Positions 55,575-64,000 of a stretch of DNA of 64,000 bases are shown here, piece after piece. The notes under the pieces are model-generated. The model saw only the letters and a list, made by a program, of their open reading frames with translations, was not told the DNA's origin and searched no databases. Both the position numbers and the translations under genes were made by a program. Within the stretch, counting starts at the first letter, position 1; each line of letters opens with the position of its first letter. The DNA comes from Nymphaea colorata (lineage: Eukaryota > Streptophyta > Magnoliopsida > Nymphaeales > Nymphaeaceae), in the NCBI RefSeq assembly GCF_008831285.2, contig NC_045139.1:26642412-26706411 (forward strand), given 5' to 3'.

Positions 55575-57598
55575 TTACATTACCATCGCCAGTTTATTAC
55601 TACGACACCGCAACATAAACGAGGGTGAGCTGATCAGCGAAGGTGGTTGAATATTCTCAGGAAAGTTGATGTTGTACACTGGTTGCATGTTGGGGTAGAA
55701 GAGCCCGAAGTTCCGCTCTGTCTCAGCTCCTGGCTTCAAGTTCTCGTTGAACAGGGCGAATACATATGTCTGCACCGGCATCCCGGGACTCTTGGGCGTC
55801 CCTTGTGCAACATGGTTCACCAGGTTCTGATTGTATGTGCTTGCGTCGCACACAGTAGCTTCATAAACTTTGGCGTCCGCCGCCGCACTGCCTCCACTGC
55901 TCCCCCTTGATGGCCAGCCACTCTCGGGGACGTGGATGGAAATGCGAGCGGCTCTGTCAAGGCCATCATCCTTTTGCAAGTATGGGACATCGACCTTCTC
56001 AATCGCGGAGTAAACGGTGTCCACCATTGCATCGAAGAGGTTTCGGTACCTCATGTCGCCGTCAGTAACCACGTCGTAGTTAGCAGTGAAGAGGGCATAG
56101 TCCAAGCCAATGACGTCGTTCTGAACGTAGGCGAAGTAAGGGTACACGGTGACCATGAGTGGCGCAACCGGTTCGGGATAAAAATTGGACGATGGGCACC
56201 ATGAAGGGCATAGCTTCTGGATTGAAGACACCGGCGGAGGGAGGGAAGCCGGTGGTCACCGCTGTGCTGACTACTGTGGATACCTTGATCTGACAACCAA
56301 GTCCGGCCCCCTGGATGGAATTGTATATGTGCTGGAAGTACCAACTGCGCTTGGGGTCCCGGGATGATCTCGCTGCCGACGGTGATGGACCCAAATTGAA
56401 CAGCCGGGTAGGCTTGGATGTTTGTCGCGACCCACGAGCCGGCAGCCGACGGGTTGTTGGCGATGTTCTGGAGTTCGGAGTTTGCTAGTGCCTGGAGGGC
56501 GTCCCGGTTCGGCTCAAACAGTCTCACCTTCCTGATGTTTTTCGATTGAAGGAGCCCGACAACCGCCGATGGTGGTGGCAGATTGTTGCCGTTCAGACCA
56601 TAGCGCACCCCAACCGCCTGAGCTTCTGTGACGGAGATCAACCGGAAAGATCGTCACAAACCAAATCAAACCGCCAATTTAATTTCCATTTGTTTTCATG
56701 GTAAATATGCAAAACCGATGTCCCAAATTTCAATGTTTGGAGATTGAATCTTGTAATTTAGATTGATCGTGCATGGACAAGTACTTTAGAAGCCAAAACC
56801 AAGGATCTGGAGATAGATATGTAGTGCATAGCTGTGGCGTTGGCGAACGCAATTAAGCATGTCCAGGCCAAACATTTCCCCATCAGTCAACACCAAAGAT
56901 TTGGCTACAATCGGTTGGCTAAATACATATAATAAGAAAAATAAAATCCTTTTATCACGTAATAGACGGGCATCACTAGTTCCAAGCAAATGAGTAAAGC
57001 TAGTGGCGAATAGGAGCCAAAAAAGAAATGGAAAAAAAATTTTAGAAAGGCACCCGTTGAGACGTTTTATATATTTGAAATGTTAACATAAAAATAGAAC
57101 AAAAATGTGAAAATGTTACCCTTCTCCTCTGGGTAGAAGCAGAAATCAGATTAAATAGAAGAACACGAAAAATTGTATGTTGAGACCAGTAAAAGCAGGA
57201 AGCAAAAGCAGTTGGAATATTGGTTATATTTTCAGATTAATAAAAATCTGTACATGATAAATGAACTAGCATGGAGAATTTTCGTTAGGAATGCTAGAGC
57301 TGGTCCTACACTCAAAAAACTTTTAAAAGAGGTTTACATTAAAGTGGCAGGTCCTTGATTAGGAAGAGAATCATCAAGCAAACAATTGCTACGAGACACC
57401 TTCCAAATACATTATTACTAAGTGTTTGTATGGTAATCAGTAAGTAAGAACTTTTTTTCCTTTGGGAGCAGATAATATGAAAAAAATCTATGTGCTTGTT
57501 GCGGGCTTACCTGCTCCATTTGGTGCTGCACTGAGCAGGCCGAGCAAAACTATTGTCACCAACATTGTGAAATAAAGACTCCCCCTAAGACCAGCCAT
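55575..57598 (-). pseudogene. glucan endo-1,3-beta-glucosidase (GH17) pseudogene, paralogue of 23983-25200
   Basis: Exon 1 (57511-57598) encodes the signal peptide MAGLRGSLYFTMLVTIVLLG and ends at a normal donor CAG|GTAAGC. The intron is 885 nt (56626-57510). Exon 2 starts AEAQAVGVRYGLNGN. Lesions relative to the intact copy: an in-frame loss of ~11 residues (the GIEVNLAVP region); an 8-nt deletion near 56333 that shifts the frame after QLVLPA; a +1 near 56170 after PIVQFLSRTG; about nine extra residues around PYLQKDDG; and a lost stop, so INFP is followed by ~28 further residues. The acid/base motif reads VGSEIIPG and the nucleophile motif PESGWPS. The two frameshifts do not cancel. Three frames (from 56641, 56394 and 56231) together cover the enzyme. 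Confidence 0.88.
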
Positions 57599-57663
57599 CG
57601 CTCTTTTAGAGGAGGGTGAGAGTCTTGGCTATCTCTATCTCAATGGAAGGTTACCAACCAATC

Positions 57664-57673
57664 TAATTTATAG
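57664..57673 (-). promoter_or_regulatory. TATA box of the glucanase pseudogene
   Basis: Minus-strand CTATAAATTA about 66 bp before the start codon, matching the box of the intact paralogue. Confidence 0.6.
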
Positions 57674-59097
57674 GGGGAGGAGAGGCGTGATACTGCACAA
57701 CTGTCAACAAAGTCTGCAACTGGCATCTACATTGCAGCTAAAAAATTTTGTGACCCTAAAAATCCTTGATTAATTACCATGATGAAGTTCTTAACACTAA
57801 ATGTTGATATACCTGTTTTTGTCAGCTTCAAGATAATCACATTAAATATATTACATATAATTGAGCATTGTGGATTAGGAACCTAAAAATGAAGGATGGT
57901 GGAAGAAGTATAATGGCACAGTCCCAAATGGAAAGACACAAATATTGTTTGTTTCGTCAAGTTACAAAAAGGGAAAAATATGGAAAATTTTTAAAAATTA
58001 AAAACATTAAAAATTAGGAAAAATAAAATAAATGAAAAAATAATGAGACAACATAAAAAAAATAAATAGACAAAAATCAAATAAAAGCTACAAAATAGAA
58101 ACAAAAAGTTTGACGTTAAAAGATATAAAAAATTCCCGAAATGAAAAAAAAAGGGGGGAAAAAGTTAATCGCATTTTTTAGAAAAAGCAACGTTGTTTGC
58201 CATTTTTTGTGGCTCACATATTTTCACGTTTTTAACCCATTTTTTTTCAAAAAAATTTTCTTTCACTCAAGTCTTTGGCATCATTTAAAATTCGAGTGAA
58301 CCAAGCTAAGCTAATCACCAACTTAGTTCATTTAAACCTAGCTAGAGCTCTTGAGTCCAGGTCCCAGCTGAACACATCCATCGTCAGCATCCTAGGCTGC
58401 AATTCAACCGGCCGGCGTCAATTTAAACCTAGCTAGAGCTCTTCACCTTTTCTTTTCTTTTTCTATCTTGCTACCGACGTCCTCCAGGATCTACCGATCC
58501 TGTCTTCTAAAGTCACAGAGAATCCACCCATGTGATGGATTGGTGCATGCCTCTTAGTCGTGGAGCAAAGTACGAACGCTAAAGCTGTCTCCACCAGACG
58601 GCCAGCCGATTCTGATGTGGGTCGGCCCCAGTTTGTCCTACCCTTGATCCTTTGGAAGGCCACATCTCAATTTCCAAAATTGGATCAAATCTTATGCATG
58701 AAATCCGGGATTCAGTTTCGTTATTGCAGTTTCATAGCAGAATCTGATAAAGATCCAGTGTGATTACATATAAATGTATAGTCACACACTAGTTGGATCT
58801 GAATTCAGTTTTAAAGAATATGATTTGAGCTGGACTTTTGAATCTGAACCCATTTACGATAAAAATTTGATCAAGTGGGAATTTCATAAAGCTGGATCCA
58901 ACACGACTACGAACATTTTACATCCTCCTTGTACGTTACCTGTGTCCAATGTACTTACTAGATTAAGTTCTTGTGGGTCTTATCAGAGTCGACTACCCGA
59001 TCCATATTCTATATCCACACTTGTCATTCTTACTTTTGTTGCTGGTAAAAAAGAAGGCAGATTGGTTTTGGGATCTTGGAAACTTCCAGTGCAAGCA
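57674..59097. other. intergenic, no gene recognised
   Basis: Includes an A-rich low-complexity stretch (57955-58160) and a direct repeat of TTTAAACCTAGCTAGAGCTCTT (58331 and 58422). A 133-codon plus frame at 58774-59175 has no recognisable domain and overlaps the CACTA-like end. Confidence 0.4.
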
Positions 59098-59298
59098 GCT
59101 CCAATAATGCATTTAAAGGTCCGTAGAGAGGGGTCCATCTGCTTTTACCGATGGCCAGAAGGTCCCCGTCGATAAAAACATAGTTTCACCAACATGCATT
59201 TGCCACGCGTTGGTGAAGCTTCGCCTATGTTCATCGATATGTAAAAAGCTACTTTCACTGGCGGCCAGCATCCCATCTATGTTTTTTTTTGTAGTGTT
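59098..59298 (-). mobile_element. CACTA-type (En/Spm) transposon end
   Basis: On the minus strand the border reads CACTACAAAAAAAAACATAG, the characteristic terminal repeat of plant CACTA elements. Inside lie subterminal words such as CTGGCGGCCAGC, CACCAACGCGTGG and TTACCGATGGCCAG-like text in both orientations. Only this end is found; no transposase is present. Confidence 0.6.
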
Positions 59299-59590
59299 CT
59301 TTTATGTCTAGGGCTCCAGAATATAGAACCATGAACAAAGAATAGCATGAGAGACGAACATTATGATATTGACTGGCTAGTCGTTCTTTGGATGTCAGTG
59401 AAATTCGATCTTCACTGACATCTTTGTTCATGACGTGGTAAAAAGCTACATTCACTGACGGTCATCATCCCACTCATCGGTGAATCCATGTTTTTTGTAG
59501 AGTTCATTTTATGTCCAGGGCACCAGAATATGGAACCATGAACAAAAAAAAGCCTGAGAGAAGAGCATTATTATATTGACTGTCCAGTGA
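59248..59590 (+). repeat. two diverged direct copies of the CACTA-end region
   Basis: The text AAAGCTACTTTCACTGGCGG...CATGAACAAAGAATAGC...ATTGACTGGC (59248-59388) recurs as AAAGCTACATTCACTGACGG...CATGAACAAAAAAAAGC...ATTGACTGTC (59442-59590). In the second copy GTAGTG became GTAGAG. Because flank outside the terminal repeat is copied too, this is a tandem duplication with divergence. Confidence 0.7.
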
Positions 59591-59991
59591 TACATAAGGA
59601 ACAATCCTAAAATTCAGAACTAAATAACACAGAAGGGCTTATGAAACGAAAAGCTACATGCGTTTATTTCTATGAAAAATTTATCCAAGTAGAGTTTTCA
59701 CATCTACAAAATTCTAACCGTTTCTCAAATCTTGCGAGAAGACAAGGTGGACGTCATCCTTTAGCAGATTTGAGAAGCAAGGTGGCTCATACTTAAACTA
59801 TTCTAGTTGAAATATCATGTCATTATTTTTTTGAATTACAAACCATAGTAAACACAGAACACAAGTTGAAGGATATATCATACGTCCCTAAAGAAAGATC
59901 TTAAAAGCAAAAGGTCATTCTTTATAGGTTTTTACGTTAAATGTGGTTTTTTAATTAAATATTAGAAAAAAAACCACACTGTAGTTGACAC
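59591..59991. other. intergenic, no gene recognised
   Basis: AT-rich, nothing supportable. Confidence 0.4.
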
Positions 59992-60311
59992 TTTGTTATT
60001 TTACATAAAACCTGCTGGCCTTGGTGTGCCTAGAAGACTGATCTTTGAAAACTACCGTATACTAAGCGGTTACCACGCACTGTGTTCGAAGAGAGGAGCG
60101 ATTGGAGGGAAAGACATATTCTTGAAGAATTTATCGTTCAGTGTAAAAATCTTTGTTATTTTACATAAAACCTGCTGGCCTTGGTGTGCCTAGAAGACTG
60201 ATCTTTGAAAACTACCGTATACTAAGCGGTTACCTCGCACTGTATTCGAAGAGAGGAGCGAGTGGAGGGAAAGACATATTCTTGAAGAATTTATCGTTCA
60301 GTGTAAAAATC
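59992..60311 (+). repeat. 160-bp tandem duplication
   Basis: TTTGTTATTTTACATAAAAC...GTGTAAAAATC occurs at 59992-60151 and again at 60152-60311 with about four mismatches. Both copies are open in one frame (start MLFYIKPAGLGVPRRLI), so the 66- and 74-codon frames here are the same sequence. No domain is recognised. Confidence 0.92.
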
Positions 60312-61489
60312 TTTGAATGTAAGACGGTTGTCATCATAAATGTTCAACAAACGAGTTGTGGATACTGTTGTACGTGATGAGCAGAGAAAAACCAAGTCAA
60401 GTCAGTTAATTTTGGCGACAATTATTATGAGTAAGCTTGTCTACTGCTTTGGTCTCTCTTCTGCCTACTCTTTTGCTAGTTAGATCAAGTTTGACCAGAA
60501 GAAACGAGATGAGGAAGATATACTGAGAAGTCAGTCAAGATTGTATTATATATACAGTACTTGGATACATGCATGTCACTTGTTCTATGAGTGATAAGCT
60601 GCACTCTTCTTCATAAAAAAGCGGTCATCGTTAATTGAAACCAACTTCGAATGTTTTTCATTTTGGAAAAACATTAAAAATTACAACTTCCAAAGGAATA
60701 AACCGTGGGCAAGCTGTTACTTGTAGGAGCCTTTTGGCAATTGACACACCAACAAACTGTTACATGAATGAACCCATTGGAACAACAACAAACTGTTACA
60801 TGAATATGCTTCATTCTTATGATATGGGACAATTTGTAACTGTTTTTATTTATAATGCCAAATGGTTTATGTATGGTCATTTCTGATGATAGTAGATTAA
60901 CTGATCCTACTCAGTTCACATGCTACTCCAACTAAATATTTAGAAAAAACGGTGGAAGTTAATTATGGTGGTACCCTAATTATCATTTCTTTTACCTGGG
61001 TGTACCCTAGCCGCCTCAATAGTCTCAAAATTCTCCATGACTCAGTTCATCATGTTGGACTCATGCCGAAAAACTTTTGAAGGGAGAATAATCATGAGCA
61101 GCTGATCTGCACAAAAAATATAAATGTACGTACCCCACAATATGCTTTGAGAAGTCTGTAGAGGAAGATTTGACAGGAAAAACCAAGACCATTGATGTCA
61201 CATGTTTGAAATTATCATTTTAATTTTTTTTCCAGTGCATATGTTTGAACGCATTGCGGAATCCTATTAATACATGAAGACTGCAAGTCTGAATGCACAC
61301 TAATCACTGTTAATTTGGTCCAACAAAAAAGTCCTATAAGATACATAAATTATTGTCATAGCTGGAAATAGGATTAGTGGACAAACTTGTAGAAGATCAA
61401 GAGATTGTGAAAGTAGTTATGCGAAGCTGGTATGCGCCACCTCTATGTATATAATTTCATGCACCATTTTAAGTATGACAAAAAAAAAA
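60312..61489. other. intergenic, no gene recognised
   Basis: AT-rich; includes a short direct repeat around CAACAAACTGTTACATGAAT (60751 and 60787). No gene is supported. Confidence 0.4.
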
Positions 61490-61962
61490 AACTCATGATT
61501 AATATAAAAAAAACTTTTTATAGAGATAAAAACAGAAACCAGGAAAAGAAGATTTGAGAATTCGACAAAGGTCAAATTTGTTCTTCCGTATATGCATATC
61601 GTTATGACCAATATATTCTTTTAAGCAGTAAAAAAATGCCTTTGTTTTTTTGTCATTTTCTCATAAATGTTTTATTAGTTCATAAACATTATATCATTAG
61701 TGTTATCTCACACATCTATCTATTATGTCATAAATATTTTATCTCATAAACATTATCTCATACTTATGTTTAGTATTATCTCATGCATCAATTCGTTATC
61801 TCATTATCTCATAAATTTTGTCATTTCATAAACATTATCTCATATTTATGTTCGGTGTTATCTTATGCATTTGTCAGTTCATTATCTCATAATTCTTTTG
61901 TTATTTTATAAATGTTATCTCATATTTATTTGTTGTTTTATACCTATTTGTTATCTCAGGCA
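61490..61962 (-). repeat. ATGAGATAA-type degenerate array, copy B (inverted)
   Basis: On the minus strand many TATGAGATAATGTTTATGAG-like units run for ~320 bp. The same tail as copy A follows: ATGACAAAAAAACAAAGGCA, TATTGGTCATAACGATAT and TTAATCATGAG. Orientation is opposite to 25505-26000. Shared tail plus shared units show common descent. Open frames here are repeat translation. Confidence 0.65.
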
Positions 61963-62274
61963 CATACATATGCAATATTTGGGCACAAAAGTAAATATAC
62001 ATATTGGTAGTAGGGTTTATATCCGGCAGACACTCATTACATACAAAGAGTGACATAGAGAACTTTCTTTTGTAGTTATGGACTTCTAGCAAGATATTGC
62101 ATGCTCTTATTACATAGGATAAACATAAACCTGCATGTTGATGCTCCTTCCTGAGAATGAACGCATCCGCTGGAGGGTTGGCCTCAAGATGTACTCTCTT
62201 AGTTGGAGACGACCAGTTACCACCACTTATTCCTACCCTTGACCATAGTTGACAGATTTTTAATCAATTTCATT

Positions 62275-62443
62275 CTTCCTTAGATGGATCAAAAGGAAAT
62301 AAGAACACAACTTCCAAATCTCTCTTCCCAAACCTGCAATGGTATATTTTTTTCCTTCTATCATTGACCTAATGCCATAGACATTACCAGAAAGCCTGAT
62401 TTCTTTCTTGAAGTACTTCTCACCACCAATCTCCACAGCCTCC
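62275..62443 (-). other. coding-like remnant, unidentified
   Basis: The minus strand is open for over 55 codons from a possible acceptor (GTGGCTAG): EAVEIGGEKYFKKEIRLSGN, then VYGIRSMIEGKKYTIAGLGR and EIWKLCSYF before a stop near 62245. The composition is protein-like but the family is not recognised. It may be an old exon. Confidence 0.25.
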
Positions 62444-63198
62444 TAGCCACCCTACACGTAGACAAAATATGATTTGTTGACTCCTTATAAAAGGCAGATG
62501 ATATGGCGACCCTAAATTTTCAAGGTTTTTTTTTTCTGAAATACGATATATAAAAATAAATATCAACCACCTGTAAGACTTTGAAACATTTTGCAGCCAT
62601 TACCACCAACCACAGCCACTCCAAAATAAACTAAATCTAACTAATTAGTTTAACCCTACATGTGATTAAAAGGAAACAAAGAAATAAAGGGTTTTCAACA
62701 TCCAATTCAAACTTTGGCATTGATTTGAGCAACATAAGACTATGACAACAACATAGCATCCATGTCACTACTCCCCTCTAGTCGCGATCACCTGAAAATA
62801 TATTGGGGTGAGAACTTGAAAAAGTTGTATGATGACTACCATTGGTTTACCCGCTTATAATGAACATATTTGCAGTCGAATTTAAGATAGGAAAACCATA
62901 GCTCAAATGCACTAAGGGACAGGATGATGGAATATCCAACTACAACGAGTAATTCATCAACGCATGCACGTATGGATGATAAAGAACAATTAACCATAAG
63001 TATTGCATAGTCATTTGTAGATACATATGCTAATGGTTGCAATCATATTATCTATTGGCATGGTTGCATCCATAATTAGTTTCTTTTGTCAATTAATAGT
63101 AGGCACTACGTGGGTAGTGTATCAGCTGCCATTGTTATTTTCACATGACATGCTGATAACAACTACAAAATATCAACCCCAACACATGGTATTGTTTA
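62444..63198. other. intergenic, no gene recognised
   Basis: AT-rich, no supported feature. Confidence 0.4.
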
Positions 63199-63340
63199 AG
63201 GCTGGGCATCTGGTCAGGCCGGGTACCTAAGGGATACCCATTACCCGGCCCGACTAAGGCCTAAAAAAAAGGGCACTGGGCCAACCCGAACAGTTATCGG
63301 GCCGGCCAGGTGCACCTGATAAGCCCGGTTCGACATGAAA
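63199..63340 (+). mobile_element. hAT-type element end
   Basis: TAAGGCTGGGCATCTGGTCA opens a GC-rich block with GGCCGGGTACC, ACCCGGCCCG, CGGGCCGGCC and AGCCCGGTTCG words. This is the same style as the ends of the element at 2021-7392. The opposite end is not recognised in the window. Confidence 0.55.
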
Positions 63341-64000
63341 ATAACCTAAATGAAATAGCATTGGCTGGCTCTAGGTGGAAAAGCAACTGCCTGCAGCTGT
63401 TGGTGTCTATTTCTGCCCATGTTTGGCAACCAGCGGTGCCACTAGCGACACAGCGTCAACTGCAGCTGTAGATGCCTTCTCTTTCTAATTTATTACATAT
63501 ATATTTGGATGTGGCCGGAAAACGCAGCACCTGTGACTACTTTTGGTGATTGTATATCTGGAAAACTCAATCATACTCATCTAATTTTATATCTATTCAT
63601 TTATTCATATGTGTCATGGCTCTTTTTTTTTCCCTCTATTTCAATGCTTCGAAAGTTTGAAAGGCTTGCTGGAAACAACTGGCGATCGTGATTTGGGTTT
63701 GAGGAAGGTGTAGTGGCTATGAGCAAGGAAAATGAAGTGGCAAAAACAGATTATAAGAAAACGGGGGACATTAGGACAGGATAGGGCTCAAGAGAGTAAT
63801 AGTAAAGAGGACCATATCCTTTGTTGTCCCTGTTGGATAGTGGCCATTGAGCCCTATCCGAATATCAGTTACTAGATTTTAATCTAAAACTATTCCTAAA
63901 AGATCTCCAAGAAAATCTCCCAAGGAACTGCAGGTAGGGTTTGGGGAAAACCTAAGGGGCTGGACTATATATTCCTAGCAAGCTCTCTTGAACAGAAATC
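63341..64000. other. right end of the window, no gene recognised
   Basis: Mixed-composition DNA containing one hairpin (63779-63859). A 60-codon frame at 63509-63691 shows no motif. Confidence 0.4.
63779..63859. repeat. 81-nt hairpin with 13-bp perfect stem
   Basis: GGATAGGGCTCAA (63779-63791) pairs perfectly with TTGAGCCCTATCC (63847-63859). The loop holds further imperfect pairs (CCATATCC with GGATAGTGG). It could be a small foldback element or a transcribed hairpin; expression is unknown. Confidence 0.6.

Noticed and set aside
55817-56204. Alternative frames over the glucanase pseudogene
   Set aside because: Shadows of the disrupted GH17 exon, not separate genes.
1-64000. CRISPR arrays, bacterial operons, riboswitches
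   Set aside because: No regularly spaced identical repeats with unique spacers were seen, and the gene structure is eukaryotic.

Overview
The window is nuclear DNA of a flowering plant. The support is intron-split genes with GT-AG and GC-AG borders, plant-type hAT, Ty1/copia, Ty3/gypsy and CACTA elements, and a plant-style endo-1,3-beta-glucosidase family. A decayed plastid 16S rRNA fragment embedded in AT-rich intergenic DNA also fits. The species cannot be named from the sequence. Gene density is very low and transposons make up most of what is recognisable.

Layout. 1-1166 (minus): first exons of a NUF2-like kinetochore gene that runs off the left edge. 2021-7392: a complete hAT DNA transposon with a perfect 8-bp target-site duplication, GC-rich subterminal arrays, an intact 656-aa BED/hAT transposase, and about 1.8 kb of extra 5' DNA with exon-like coding blocks. 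7.4-23.9 kb: gene-poor DNA holding a nuclear copy of plastid 16S rRNA (8680-8928), a diverged duplication (8.07/17.87 kb), a copia relic (16.1-17.0 kb) and a small hAT element with target duplication and a partial tandem duplication (21.5-22.4 kb). 23983-25200 (minus): an apparently intact GH17 beta-1,3-glucanase with a GC-AG intron. 25.5-26.0 kb: an AT-rich array of ATGAGATAA-like units, with an inverted relative at 61.5-62.0 kb. 28.4-29.6 kb (minus): exons of an unidentified gene and a broken C2H2 zinc-finger/EAR gene, mixed with hAT-type GC-rich blocks. 31-33 kb: a copia RT relic and an alpha-amylase gene fragment.

35696-41151 is a dead copia element with 257-bp LTRs whose RNase H end plus the first ~64 bp of LTR is repeated in three tandem units. 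41.2-42.5 kb holds an LTR-like unit and a collapsed gypsy element. About 44.6-47.5 kb looks like a long gypsy-type LTR. 47566-52428 is a younger copia element (LTRs 237/234 bp, perfect GCCGT target duplication) with one frameshift and one stop codon. 52.4-53.8 kb has several minus-strand exon-like stretches. 55575-57598 (minus) is a frameshifted paralogue of the glucanase. 57.7-64 kb holds a CACTA-type end, tandem duplications, the second ATGAGATAA array, a hAT end and a hairpin.

There is no operon-like cooperation between genes. The two glucanase copies form one small family, one apparently live and one dead. The other relations are insertional: hAT upstream of NUF2, and copia possibly within an exon or an older LTR. 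Exon borders and fragment identities were read by eye, without database searches.
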